Positions 55,601-64,000 of a DNA stretch of 64,000 nucleotides are shown piece after piece. Position 1 is the first letter of the stretch. Every line of letters begins with the position of its first letter. Source of the DNA: Lasiosphaeria ovina (lineage: Eukaryota > Ascomycota > Sordariomycetes > Sordariales > Lasiosphaeriaceae); assembly GCA_033439765.1 (NCBI GenBank), contig JAULSN010000007.1, positions 2,356,001 through 2,420,000 of the forward strand, read 5' to 3'. Made by a program: the position numbers and the translations under genes. Below the pieces are notes generated by a model. That model made no database searches and had not been told where the DNA came from. It saw nothing but the letters and a program-made list of their open reading frames with translations.

Positions 55601-58600
55601 GAATACCTTACCCAGTTTCCAGACCAGGTTAGTGGCATTGACTCGAATCATTGGTCAATGGAAAAGGAAGTTTCGACTGTTGGCAGTCCGCCAACTCACG
55701 TACGAACTAGTCTGTCTATTTGATCCGAGTCTGCTTCTCTGACTTTCCATGGGACGGAACGCCGTCCATTGGCCAATGCAGACAACCGCGGCAGCACTTG
55801 CCAAAGACGGAAAGGAGGTGAAGAGCAGAGCCCGCAGCCGGCTCCCCTCCGAGCTTCACCATTCGTCCCAATTCCGTGCTGAGGTACCTCGAGGAGCGCC
55901 TGCGTTGGGGCGAAGGGGGCGAGACGCTGCCGAATCCGGGGCTCCGCCAAATCACAGAAATCCCCCGCCGCGTTGGCGCCATTGGTGCCGCTCGGAAAAT
56001 GAGGGCTCCCTGCAATCTGCATTAGACGTGTCGTCAATTGTGCAGGCCCAGAGAGGGGAAAATGAGGCGCGGTTTGGTTTTGTCAATTCCATGGCAAGGC
56101 TTCCGTTGGCCGGCCGCATTTACACGGCATTTGCTCGACTGAGTCGGCCAATTGAACATCCATGACGCTCCAAGACGGTCGCCCTGCTCAGGCTCTCTCC
56201 ACTCGCTTCACAATCGCGTGGTACCACGTTTCCAGCGCCCATTGTGAGCAGCTCCGGCTATTATGCACGCCTGGGGCTTACTCTTTAACGTTTACCTCGT
56301 ACGTGGCCGTACTCCGTACTTACCTTCCAAGGTACCGCCTATGTCATCAGCATCAGCCACTCCCACCCGATCACAGGATGAGGTGGAAAATCAATCCCAC
56401 GGCAACATCAGAAACCTTTCCGTAACCCAGAAGGAGGAGGGGAAAAACGAAGGAAGGAGGAAAACGCATGAAGATGGAAATTCGTCACCCAATCTCCCAG
56501 ATCGTGTCTTGTTCATGCTCGGAACCCGGGCGGCCAACCAAGGCTCCGTTTGGCTTCAGAACCCTGGCCGCTGGGGGCTGATCACCGACAAGGGCTCTAT
56601 TTCCACGCACTACAGCCCTGTGGGTTTAAGTTGCCTGGCATGTTAATGGCTCCGGAAAACCGTTAGGGCGTCGGCTTCCACCCCGCGCAAAGACGCTAAC
56701 AACTCCAGATCGCCCACGGCTCTCGGGCGCAAATGCCACCCTGTGACCCTGCATCGGCCAGAGGAAAAGTGTGGTGTCGATGCTGTCTGCACGTCGGGAC
56801 GCAAGCAGGTTTGTTGCTGGCCGCCTATCCAAGCCGTCTAAACTCCCGCCTCTACGACGAGCAATCCTCGCTCTTCACCGGTACCTGGCAGCGGACATTT
56901 CGCGGTGGCGAATTGCAATTGCCAACAGATAACCAGGCACGAAGGATATCCATTGGCAGTCAACACAGCAGACAAACTCCGTGTGACCCTTTCCAGCCCT
57001 CCTTTACTTGGCTCACACTTTGTGTGCCGTCCGATATCTGAAGCCTGGTATATCAACACAGACGCGCAGCCATCCCATATATCATGTGCGCAACTGGACG
57101 AAAAGAAGGGTGGCCCTGTGGCTACTTGCGCTCGTCGGTTTTAAAAGGGTGGTGCTATAAATGCGCGAAGAAAGCCACAGGCGGGGGCGTGTATGTATAT
57201 CCACACCTTTTACGGACGCTCTCCGCGCACCACCCAACCACCAGCATCTGAGCAAACCACCCTTGCCTGGCGCCCCTGCTTTTGCCCATGCCCCAGTTTC
57301 TCGACTGCCGATGTGATGTGGGATGTAGGAGCCATGTCTCAGACAGCCTTTCTCGCGAACACCACCAAGTCGTCACCTGACTTGACGGACCTCCGCGTCA
57401 TGGGGTTCAGCCTGGTGCCGTCATGTCTCACCTGCATCCCCCTCCATCCTTCTGCTCACGATCTGGACGGTACGCTTGAGATAAGAAGATAGCAGAGGAC
57501 ACTAACTATAAGCTCCCGCTAGCCTTGGACCAACGGAATACCGATGGCCTACATGGCGTACCTTGCTGCTTGCCTACCTACCCAATTGCTGTTCACTTTG
57601 GGAACGGGCTTGGTTGGCATCGCGAGTTGAGCCGCAGCGTAGACCGAGAGAAGCCCGAGACCTGGAGGGGAAGGCTCAATTATTGCCCAGCTGGCAGTCT
57701 AGGCCTCCTGCATGTTGTTATGCTCCTCCTGCCCATGCGTCCCACAGCCGTACAGGACGAAGCCTGACACAAGCGATGTCCTGTTCACCTCGATTCCGTT
57801 TTCGTCCTTTTCCTGCCTGCCTCTTCAGATGGTGCATGGTAGAGGATAGAAGATACGTCGTAGGCCTCTCCCGTCTGCCGTCTGCCGCCTGCCGTCTGCC
57901 GCCTGCCGTCTGCCTCTGCCGTCTGCCGTCTACTACATCCAATGTCGAGCGCCGTTTCATGCAATCGGAATTACACCAACCTAACCCAGCCCGGCAGCCA
58001 GCCCTACTTTTATTTCCACTGCCATGAAATGGAAGTAAAATGTGGTACCGAGGTAACGTTGGCGTCTGGCTGCCGGGCGGGTTCGTAGGTTTGTGCTGGG
58101 TCATGGGTTTTTTGCTCGTCGCGGGCCGCTGCCAGGAATAATTAAGACATTTGATCACACGTGAGGGCCAGCCCGTTTCGGGCCATGGTTCTCGCACGCA
58201 TTTTGCGTCATTGCTGGCCCGCAACCCAACCTACCAAAACAGCTACCCCGAAGGGGGACACAGAAGGGGAGGGAGGGGGATGAGCAGTTTTTGCCATTGT
58301 GCATTCCCAGTCGGGAAATGCGGTACGTACGACATACACCCGCCGGCTGTGCCAAGCTCGCGCAAAACGTAGTTGTTATGTACAGTACTCCAATCGGGAA
58401 ACCTGTGCAACCCCTTTTTCCGACAATGGAAGCATTGCACTGCATTCGAACGGGACACAGAGATGGGATGGGAGCAAAAACAGTAATAAAAAGAAACTAA
58501 TATGGAATGTTTTCCAAATCACCCATGAGGCTCAAAGTACCATGCGTTCGGTTCTGTCCACTCGTCGTCGACACGAGATGGGAGAGGTCCATGCGTGTAG

Positions 58601-60268
58601 TGCGCACAAGCCAAAATCGCAACTACCTTACTTACGGAATACTGTTTGACAGCGAGCCTACCTAGAAGGGTAGTTTGTTGTGTTTCTTTTGTCGCCGTAC
58701 ACCAGACGAGGCAAAACACCCTCATATGTCCCACAGTCAATCGTCCGTCACCTACACGGAATTGACTGCCTGCACAACTGGGAGGTAAGGTATGCACAAG
58801 TGACTGGTCAAAGTCGATACCTCTCTTCATATGTCAGCATCCCCTTTTCCCCTTTTGGGGGGTTTTGCGACTGGTTAGACGCGCGCATCATTCCATTTCT
58901 TGGTGTCGCTGTTGACGAACGAGAAGACACGACAATTAAACCTCCGAAGTCGGCGAGGTCGTGGCCATGAATATGACGATGCGTGCGGCTTTGAGTTCCC
59001 AGTCCACCCGCTTCGCTCTCTCTTTTCTTTTTTGCCTCTTTGCCTTTTCTTCGTTCTCGTTTTCGTTGGGTTGCTTTGTCCGATTTACTTCCCGCTTGCG
59101 AAGATACTGGAGAGGTGGCGCCTTGACATGTGACGAGTGTCTAGCGTGCATGGTCTGGTCTGGTCTGGGCGACGAGACAGGTACCTATGTACGTAAGAAG
59201 AGCAGGGGAGACTTTAGCTTTCTGCTTTATTTGTATGTGTGTTTCACACGTCATCCATCTATCTATCTAATGTAATGTACTCCGTGCCTAGGGATTGACC
59301 CAGTCCCCGGCAGCAGCAGGCAATCAGGTCAACGAAACACCCAGGGTCTGTCTATCGTTTATCTCTCAGCATCTCTGGCAGGGCTCTTTTGTCGCCCTTG
59401 TCATACGCGACGCGACGTTGGCTTAAACCAGACAGACACCAGCGAGGCTCTGCCTTTCCCCACTCGCTTCGGAGTGCGTTTAAGAGTGGGTGCAAATGCG
59501 CCGCAGAAGCATTGCGTGGCCTGGGGGGCTAGGTAGGTGGGTAGGTATCTAGATGGCGCCAGTCTGGCGGCAGAACCGTTATGTCCACCCCCTCCCCACC
59601 TCTGCCTTAAAGGCAGGCATGCAGGACTGCCTCTCGTGAATGTAGAGGCTCGGGGGCAGGCAGGCGCCAAAGCAGGCAGGCAAAGCTGCAGGACTTCCAA
59701 ATAGACTCGGGTTCAGACCGTGGTGCTGGGGGAAAGTCCCTCGTCTTGTAGACCGTCTTCGTTCCGAAGAAAGGAGTAAAGGTGTCCAATGTGGGTAGCC
59801 TGCCGCGAGGTAGAACAATCGTCCAATATGGCGCCAGAGCAATAAAGGGCGCGTCTAATCCTGACCACTCGCTGTGACTCAGGCCGGCAAGCCAAGGGTT
59901 CCCCGCAGAAGGCAACCCAGACAGACCACGGCTACTACTGTCCGGGAGTCTCGGGTCCAGGCAGCTATTTGCACCACAACTTGACGGGAGGGACGTGGGC
60001 TCGGAAGGGCGACATGCCGCATGTCTCTGGTCTCCAAACAATTGAGGGGAAGCGGCGAGCGTCTCGCTACCTAGACAGATAGCAGCTGTGGTCAGGGTCT
60101 TCAAGGGACAAAAAAGCCAAGGGCTCGTCTTTGTAGTTGTAAGCGGTCTCCAGCGCGAGGGCAGCTACATCGTTTTCGAGGTGCAAAAGGCTCGTGCGGC
60201 GGGTGTAAAGGCTGACCTCTCACCAGGGTTCGGTGCTCTGGTGGCGCTGGTACAGCACATCCCCTCGC
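49695..60268. other. 10.6-kb gene-free region
   Basis: No coding region could be supported on either strand. Frames reach at most about 205 codons, with compositional bias and no domain. GC content is close to that of the rest of the window, so this is not an AT-rich repeat-mutated block. CAATTG is frequent (for example 50931, 52319, 53774, 53895, 53941, 54970). A CTGCCGT heptamer array lies at about 57875-57930. Candidates are a large regulatory region of the SWIRM gene, long non-coding transcripts, or genes broken into short exons that I cannot join. Confidence 0.5.
57875..57930. repeat. CTGCCGT heptamer array
   Basis: Imperfect tandem copies of CTGCCGT/CTGCCGC in a pyrimidine-rich stretch. 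Confidence 0.8.
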
Positions 60269-62383
60269 TCAAGTGAAGTCGTACACCATCAGGCTCTCTC
60301 TACCCTCCTTTGCCGTCTCTTTCAGCACAATGACCATCTCGTCGTCAAAGCCCACCCAGTTGCGCCGCTCGTCCCAGTCTCGTAGCGCGCTTGCACTGTT
60401 GTCGCCGCCGCCGCCGCCGAGGCCGTTACTGTGGCCGGCCGGCGATGACTGGCCTGGCCGAATCTCGACGCTCCGGCTGCCGATGCCGGTCGACTTCCCT
60501 TCGAGCTCCCAGACGCGCATCTCTTCGCCCCGCGAGCTGACGCTCACTGCCTTTCCGCGAGCAGTAATCTCGGCATCGCTAATACCCGACGTGTGTCCCC
60601 ACAAGCGGATGCCGCGAGATATAGAGAGGGACGAGGCATTCGAGGTGCACATGTGCAGCACCAATGTGTTGTCTGGCAGGGTAGCGAGTAAGTACGGGTG
60701 GGTGTAGCAGAGGGTCGTAGGGCCGGGCTCGGGGTGGCCCGGGTCGTCTAAAACAGCAGGAGAGCCGGGCTCAAATAGCCCAGCAGCATTCTGGCGCCGA
60801 GGCGTCGCTGGAGGTGAAATTGGGGTCTGCGAGGGGCCGCTCGCATCTATCGGCGTGGTGTACGCGATACGAGTAGTAGTGATCTCTGGGGCCGCCTTGA
60901 TTCCGTGGGTACTTGCTGGCCGGATATGCAAGTCTTGGATGCCAATGGACCAGCCTCGCCGCGTGGAGAAGGTGTAGGCTATGGATGCGATCGTGGTTGC
61001 CGCCATCTTGCGTATGGAGAGAGCGAGCGGCGGTCGCGACGAGTGCGACTTGAGCGAGGTTAGGAGGTATGGCGCTGAAACCGAACCGGCGCCAACAGTA
61101 AGATGCGCTGAACTTTGGCTCTCGGTTTCCTGACCAAATACTTCTTCTTTCGTATTGTTGTCCTCCTCTTGAGCATCTTGATTGTCCCCTGTCTCGCTGG
61201 GGACATCAAATGTATAGAGCGAGATCAACACTGACTCCGTGGCCGTAAGCAGGTACGGGTATGAGAAGGCCATTGCCGTCAGTCCGCCATTGCTGGATTT
61301 CTGGTGCCTGTAGCGTCGCACGAAGCGCTTCTCGCCAGTTCGGAGCCTCCAGATCCCGAAACCGCCATCCAGAAAGCCAACTGCCACGTCGAGAATGCCT
61401 CGATCAAATCTCGCATCGTCCAGAGAGATGCAGCTCGGCTCGGCGGCGTCGCCGTCGACATGCCCCTCTTCGTCCAGACTAACCTGCGCGATCAGCTGTC
61501 TGCTCTTGAGATCCCAGGCGCGCAGGGCGCCCGTCCTGTCGGCTGTGATGGCAATACCCTCGACAACCTTGGCAAGCACCTTCTTTCCCCCTCCCTGCTT
61601 AGCATCTGGCTCGTTGCCCGTGTCCATCTCGCCGCCGCCGGCGCCTCCTATCCTGAGCTCCTCGACGGCGCATCTCCCCCTGGACCAGTTGTAGCGGATC
61701 TTGTACTGCCGCTTCCAGTTGACGCCCTGTGGCTTTTGCTCCAGCGGTAGGGGCTCTCCCTCCTCCACCTCTTCCCGCCCGCCCTCCCCGGCCTTGTCAT
61801 CGTCGCCTTCTTCTCGGCCGGCAGCGCCCAAAGCCTCCATCAGCGCCGTTCTCGCGCGCCCCTCCTCCCGCTCGTCGCGCACCAGCCCGCCCCGCCGCCC
61901 GTCGGCCCAGAGGGTCCGGCGCCCGGAGTAGTGCAGCTTGTGGCCGGCGCCGGCGGTGCTGCCGTCGCGGAAGCCGGGGATGCGCATGGCGCGCGGCAGC
62001 ACGAAGCGCGCGTAGTACAGCGCCTTCCAGAGCTGCGAGTCGGCGGCCAGGCGGTAGAAGCGGCGCGACACGGGCGCCACGGCAAGTAGGTGCTGCAGAG
62101 GCAGGAACGAGAGGATGCGCAGCAGCAGCTCGTCCGACAGCGGCGACAGGATGTCCGGCCCGCTTCTGCCCGGCAGTACGCGCCCGGCGACGGGGAAAGT
62201 AACAGCAGGAGGAGGAGGAGGGGAAGCCACTCGTTGTCGTTTCGACGGAGGCGGCGGCATTGGCGACGAGGAAAAGGAGCGGTCGGAGTCGGACTCGTTG
62301 TCGTCGTCATCGTCGTAGTCGATGTGCAATCGGCTTCGCTTTGCTGGCGCAAGGGCCGACGCGGTCGGGCCTGGCGTCGCCAT
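60269..62383 (-). CDS. F-box protein with a predicted beta-propeller
   Basis: A single exon of 704 aa from the ATG at 62383. The N-terminus is low-complexity (DDDDD, then Pro-rich PPPPP) with a basic KRQR patch. The F-box is clear at about 80-125: PLSDELLLRILSFLPLQHL, then VSRRFYRLA and LWKALYYARF. It binds Skp1 in SCF ubiquitin ligases. The remainder contains the segment NWKRQYKIRYNW and short repeats with WD40-like features (ITADRTGALRAWDLKSRQLI, AVGFLDGGFGIWRL, SSRGEEMRVWELEG), so the substrate-binding part is probably a beta-propeller. The substrate is unknown. An acidic, Glu-rich insert (about 190-215) separates the F-box from the propeller. Role in protein degradation is from the family. 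Confidence 0.88.
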   Translation of the reverse strand: MATPGPTASALAPAKRSRLHIDYDDDDDNESDSDRSFSSSPMPPPPSKRQRVASPPPPPAVTFPVAGRVLPGRSGPDILSPLSDELLLRILSFLPLQHLLAVAPVSRRFYRLAADSQLWKALYYARFVLPRAMRIPGFRDGSTAGAGHKLHYSGRRTLWADGRRGGLVRDEREEGRARTALMEALGAAGREEGDDDKAGEGGREEVEEGEPLPLEQKPQGVNWKRQYKIRYNWSRGRCAVEELRIGGAGGGEMDTGNEPDAKQGGGKKVLAKVVEGIAITADRTGALRAWDLKSRQLIAQVSLDEEGHVDGDAAEPSCISLDDARFDRGILDVAVGFLDGGFGIWRLRTGEKRFVRRYRHQKSSNGGLTAMAFSYPYLLTATESVLISLYTFDVPSETGDNQDAQEEDNNTKEEVFGQETESQSSAHLTVGAGSVSAPYLLTSLKSHSSRPPLALSIRKMAATTIASIAYTFSTRRGWSIGIQDLHIRPASTHGIKAAPEITTTRIAYTTPIDASGPSQTPISPPATPRRQNAAGLFEPGSPAVLDDPGHPEPGPTTLCYTHPYLLATLPDNTLVLHMCTSNASSLSISRGIRLWGHTSGISDAEITARGKAVSVSSRGEEMRVWELEGKSTGIGSRSVEIRPGQSSPAGHSNGLGGGGGDNSASALRDWDERRNWVGFDDEMVIVLKETAKEGRESLMVYDFT

Positions 62384-63350
62384 CGTTTCGGCTGTGTCCG
62401 TCGCACTATCCCTCTCTGCCCCCTTGATCTGTCGCGCTGGTCGATTGTCGTAGACTTTTGGCGTCCTGGTGTTGTAGTCGTGGGAACGATTCCGGGGTGG
62501 AGCAAATTATGGGATGAATCAGCGATGCCAATGCATACTCGCCGGGGGCCCCAAGTTCCTAACGTCGTTGGGGTTAGGGTTCGCTGTGCTGTGTGCAGTG
62601 TAAGCGCGACACGTCCTATACCACCACGCTCACAAATGATAATTGGAATAAAAGTAAAATTCTCGTTAAGTATTCAAGCATGATGGAAAATACCCTCTAG
62701 GTCCGCAGTTAGATTATATGGGATTTGACTTTGGCCTTGTGTGTTCAACCCTTTCGACTCGGCCGTTTATGGCACCTCGCAGCATTTTGTTTATTTTTGG
62801 TCACCCCCTAACCTAGACCGCCCAGTTTCCGATACGACTTTCTAGCTGCTATCTCTCTCAAAGTGTCACGTACATAGTGCGGAAAATATCTACCTTGACC
62901 ATGAAGTGACATTAAACTCTCGGAAACCTGCTCGGTACCATGTAGTCTAGACCTAGGCAAACGTTGCGGTGATCCTCCCCAGGTTCGTGGCCGTGGTAAT
63001 CAGCGACGGGAGCACGGATATGAGACACTTTTGTGGACACCCTGCCTGTGCCCATTCCATGTCATACTGGTAAAAGGTAAACGAATCTACTGGTATCCTA
63101 TCACACCTTCCCATTTCAAGAGCATGGAATGGGAGGGGCTCTCTACGCTTGGACACGTACAAATTGGTCACTATTCCCTCTACCGCCAGACTTGCCCGGT
63201 GTGGGTTCTGGTGTCTGCAACCCAAAGAATTATGGTAAGCCCAAACATCGGTGGAGGACAGGTAGACAAGACAACATGGTACTCCATCGAGCCGTCAAAC
63301 TAGGTAATTTACATGGGCATATCTCCGTATCACAGACTCCTTTCTTCATG
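62384..63350. other. Upstream region of the F-box gene
   Basis: Just under 1 kb between the F-box gene start and the next gene's stop. Holds the F-box promoter. Short open frames on the plus strand near 63031-63303 are unsupported. Confidence 0.45.
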
Positions 63351-63908
63351 TCAGCCACCTGTCACGTCGACCCCGAGAGTGCCGCCCACGATCCACTTGA
63401 TGGGAACCCTGGCGACCGACTCCCACTTGGCCGCGTCCTTCTGCACGCGGAAGCGGTCCTTGATGAACTCGGCCATGCCGCGCATGCGCGGGGGCGCGTC
63501 GCCCTTGTCTGGGGCCCAGACGATAGTAACAATACGCAGGTAGCCCGTCTCCTGCACGCCGACCTTGATCTGGTCCATGTTGGCGTCGCAAAAGGCCGTG
63601 ATGTCGCCCGACGACACCGAGTTCCACGGCTTGGCCCACTGCTCCACCACCGTGTCGGCGTCGTCAGCGAGCCCGCCCCGCGAGCCAGCCGGCAGCGTCA
63701 GCCCGGCCTGTTTCAGCCTGTCGTACGCGCCCGCCGGCGTCGGCTGCTGTACCTTGAGGAAGATGACGGTGATCTTGATGGGCAGCACCCACCCTAGCGC
63801 CCAGGCCGACACGTTAGTCCACGTGGTGAGGCGGTAGATGGTGCTATTGTCGTGTGAGTATGTCTTGTACACGATGAAGCGGTCTGTTGACGACAGTGGG
63901 ATCTCCAT
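63351..63908 (-). CDS. Unrecognised 185-aa protein
   Basis: A single exon from the ATG at 63908; the frame is open further upstream but only with a TTG. I do not recognise the family. The sequence is MEIPLSSTDRF-like at the start, with one hydrophobic segment of about 20 residues (ALGWVLPIKITVIFL), a middle part with two tryptophans (EQWAKPWNSV) and a beta-rich end (YLRIVTIVWAPDKGD, VARVPIKWIVGGTLGVDV). No signal peptide, cysteine pattern or catalytic motif stands out. The even composition and absence of low complexity favour a real gene over a chance frame. Its promoter lies at the right end of the window. Confidence 0.55.
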   Translation of the reverse strand: MEIPLSSTDRFIVYKTYSHDNSTIYRLTTWTNVSAWALGWVLPIKITVIFLKVQQPTPAGAYDRLKQAGLTLPAGSRGGLADDADTVVEQWAKPWNSVSSGDITAFCDANMDQIKVGVQETGYLRIVTIVWAPDKGDAPPRMRGMAEFIKDRFRVQKDAAKWESVARVPIKWIVGGTLGVDVTGG

Positions 63909-64000
63909 TGTGTGTTTTGTTGAGCGTCGTACGGGCTTGTGTTGCAATATTACCCAAGCTAAAGATAAGGGATGTTGGTATCTGTGCTCGATGTGGTGAC

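Noticed and set aside
1..64000. CRISPR arrays, operons and Shine-Dalgarno sites
   Set aside because: The window is eukaryotic; no array of spaced direct repeats was seen, and bacterial signals do not apply.

Overview
This is nuclear DNA of a filamentous ascomycete, most likely a cellulolytic member of the Sordariomycetes. The signs are short 50-110 nt introns with GT..AG ends and CTRAC branch sites, genes on both strands with wide intergenic spaces, a secreted AA9 lytic polysaccharide monooxygenase with a cellulose-binding CBM1, a HET-domain gene, a fungal Ski2, the 21 kDa complex I subunit, and a Hac1-type bZIP gene with an IRE1-dependent frame-shifting intron. I do not assign a species.

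Layout. 1-2.97 kb: the 3' part of an unrecognised gene, possibly of the DUF7580 type, then a secreted HD-domain protein. 5.2-6.9 kb: hac1, the unfolded-protein-response transcription factor, below a gene-free stretch of about 5 kb. 11.9-23.2 kb: a housekeeping block with a DUF427 protein, ESCRT-III Did2/Vps46, the Ski2 RNA helicase, an intron-containing tRNA-Ile(UAU), the replication-fork protein Csm3/Swi3 and the complex I 21 kDa subunit. 24.0-25.3 kb: the AA9 LPMO. 27.0-32.4 kb: an accessory island bounded by two 81-bp direct repeats. It holds a stonustoxin-like (SNTX) MACPF gene and a HET-domain gene in divergent orientation. 33.7-42.4 kb: an aldehyde dehydrogenase pseudogene, an ATP-grasp enzyme, a GPR1/FUN34/YaaH acetate transporter and a short-chain dehydrogenase. 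42.4-48.3 kb: a gene desert with relics of a Clr5-like reading frame and a hAT transposon. 48.4-49.7 kb: a SWIRM-domain protein. 49.7-60.3 kb: a 10.6-kb gene-free region. 60.3-63.9 kb: an F-box protein and an unrecognised small protein.

Functional links are loose, as is usual for fungal chromosomes. Hac1 sets secretory capacity, and the LPMO and the HD protein are secretory cargo. The SNTX/HET pair is the only arrangement that looks like a dedicated module; it would fit allorecognition or programmed cell death. The points most worth a second look are that pair with its flanking repeats, an apparent AT-AC intron in the LPMO gene, the long dual-coding hac1 tail with a hydrophobic segment only in the unspliced frame, and the acidic repeats of Csm3. 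Exon boundaries were read by eye from splice signals and reading frame.
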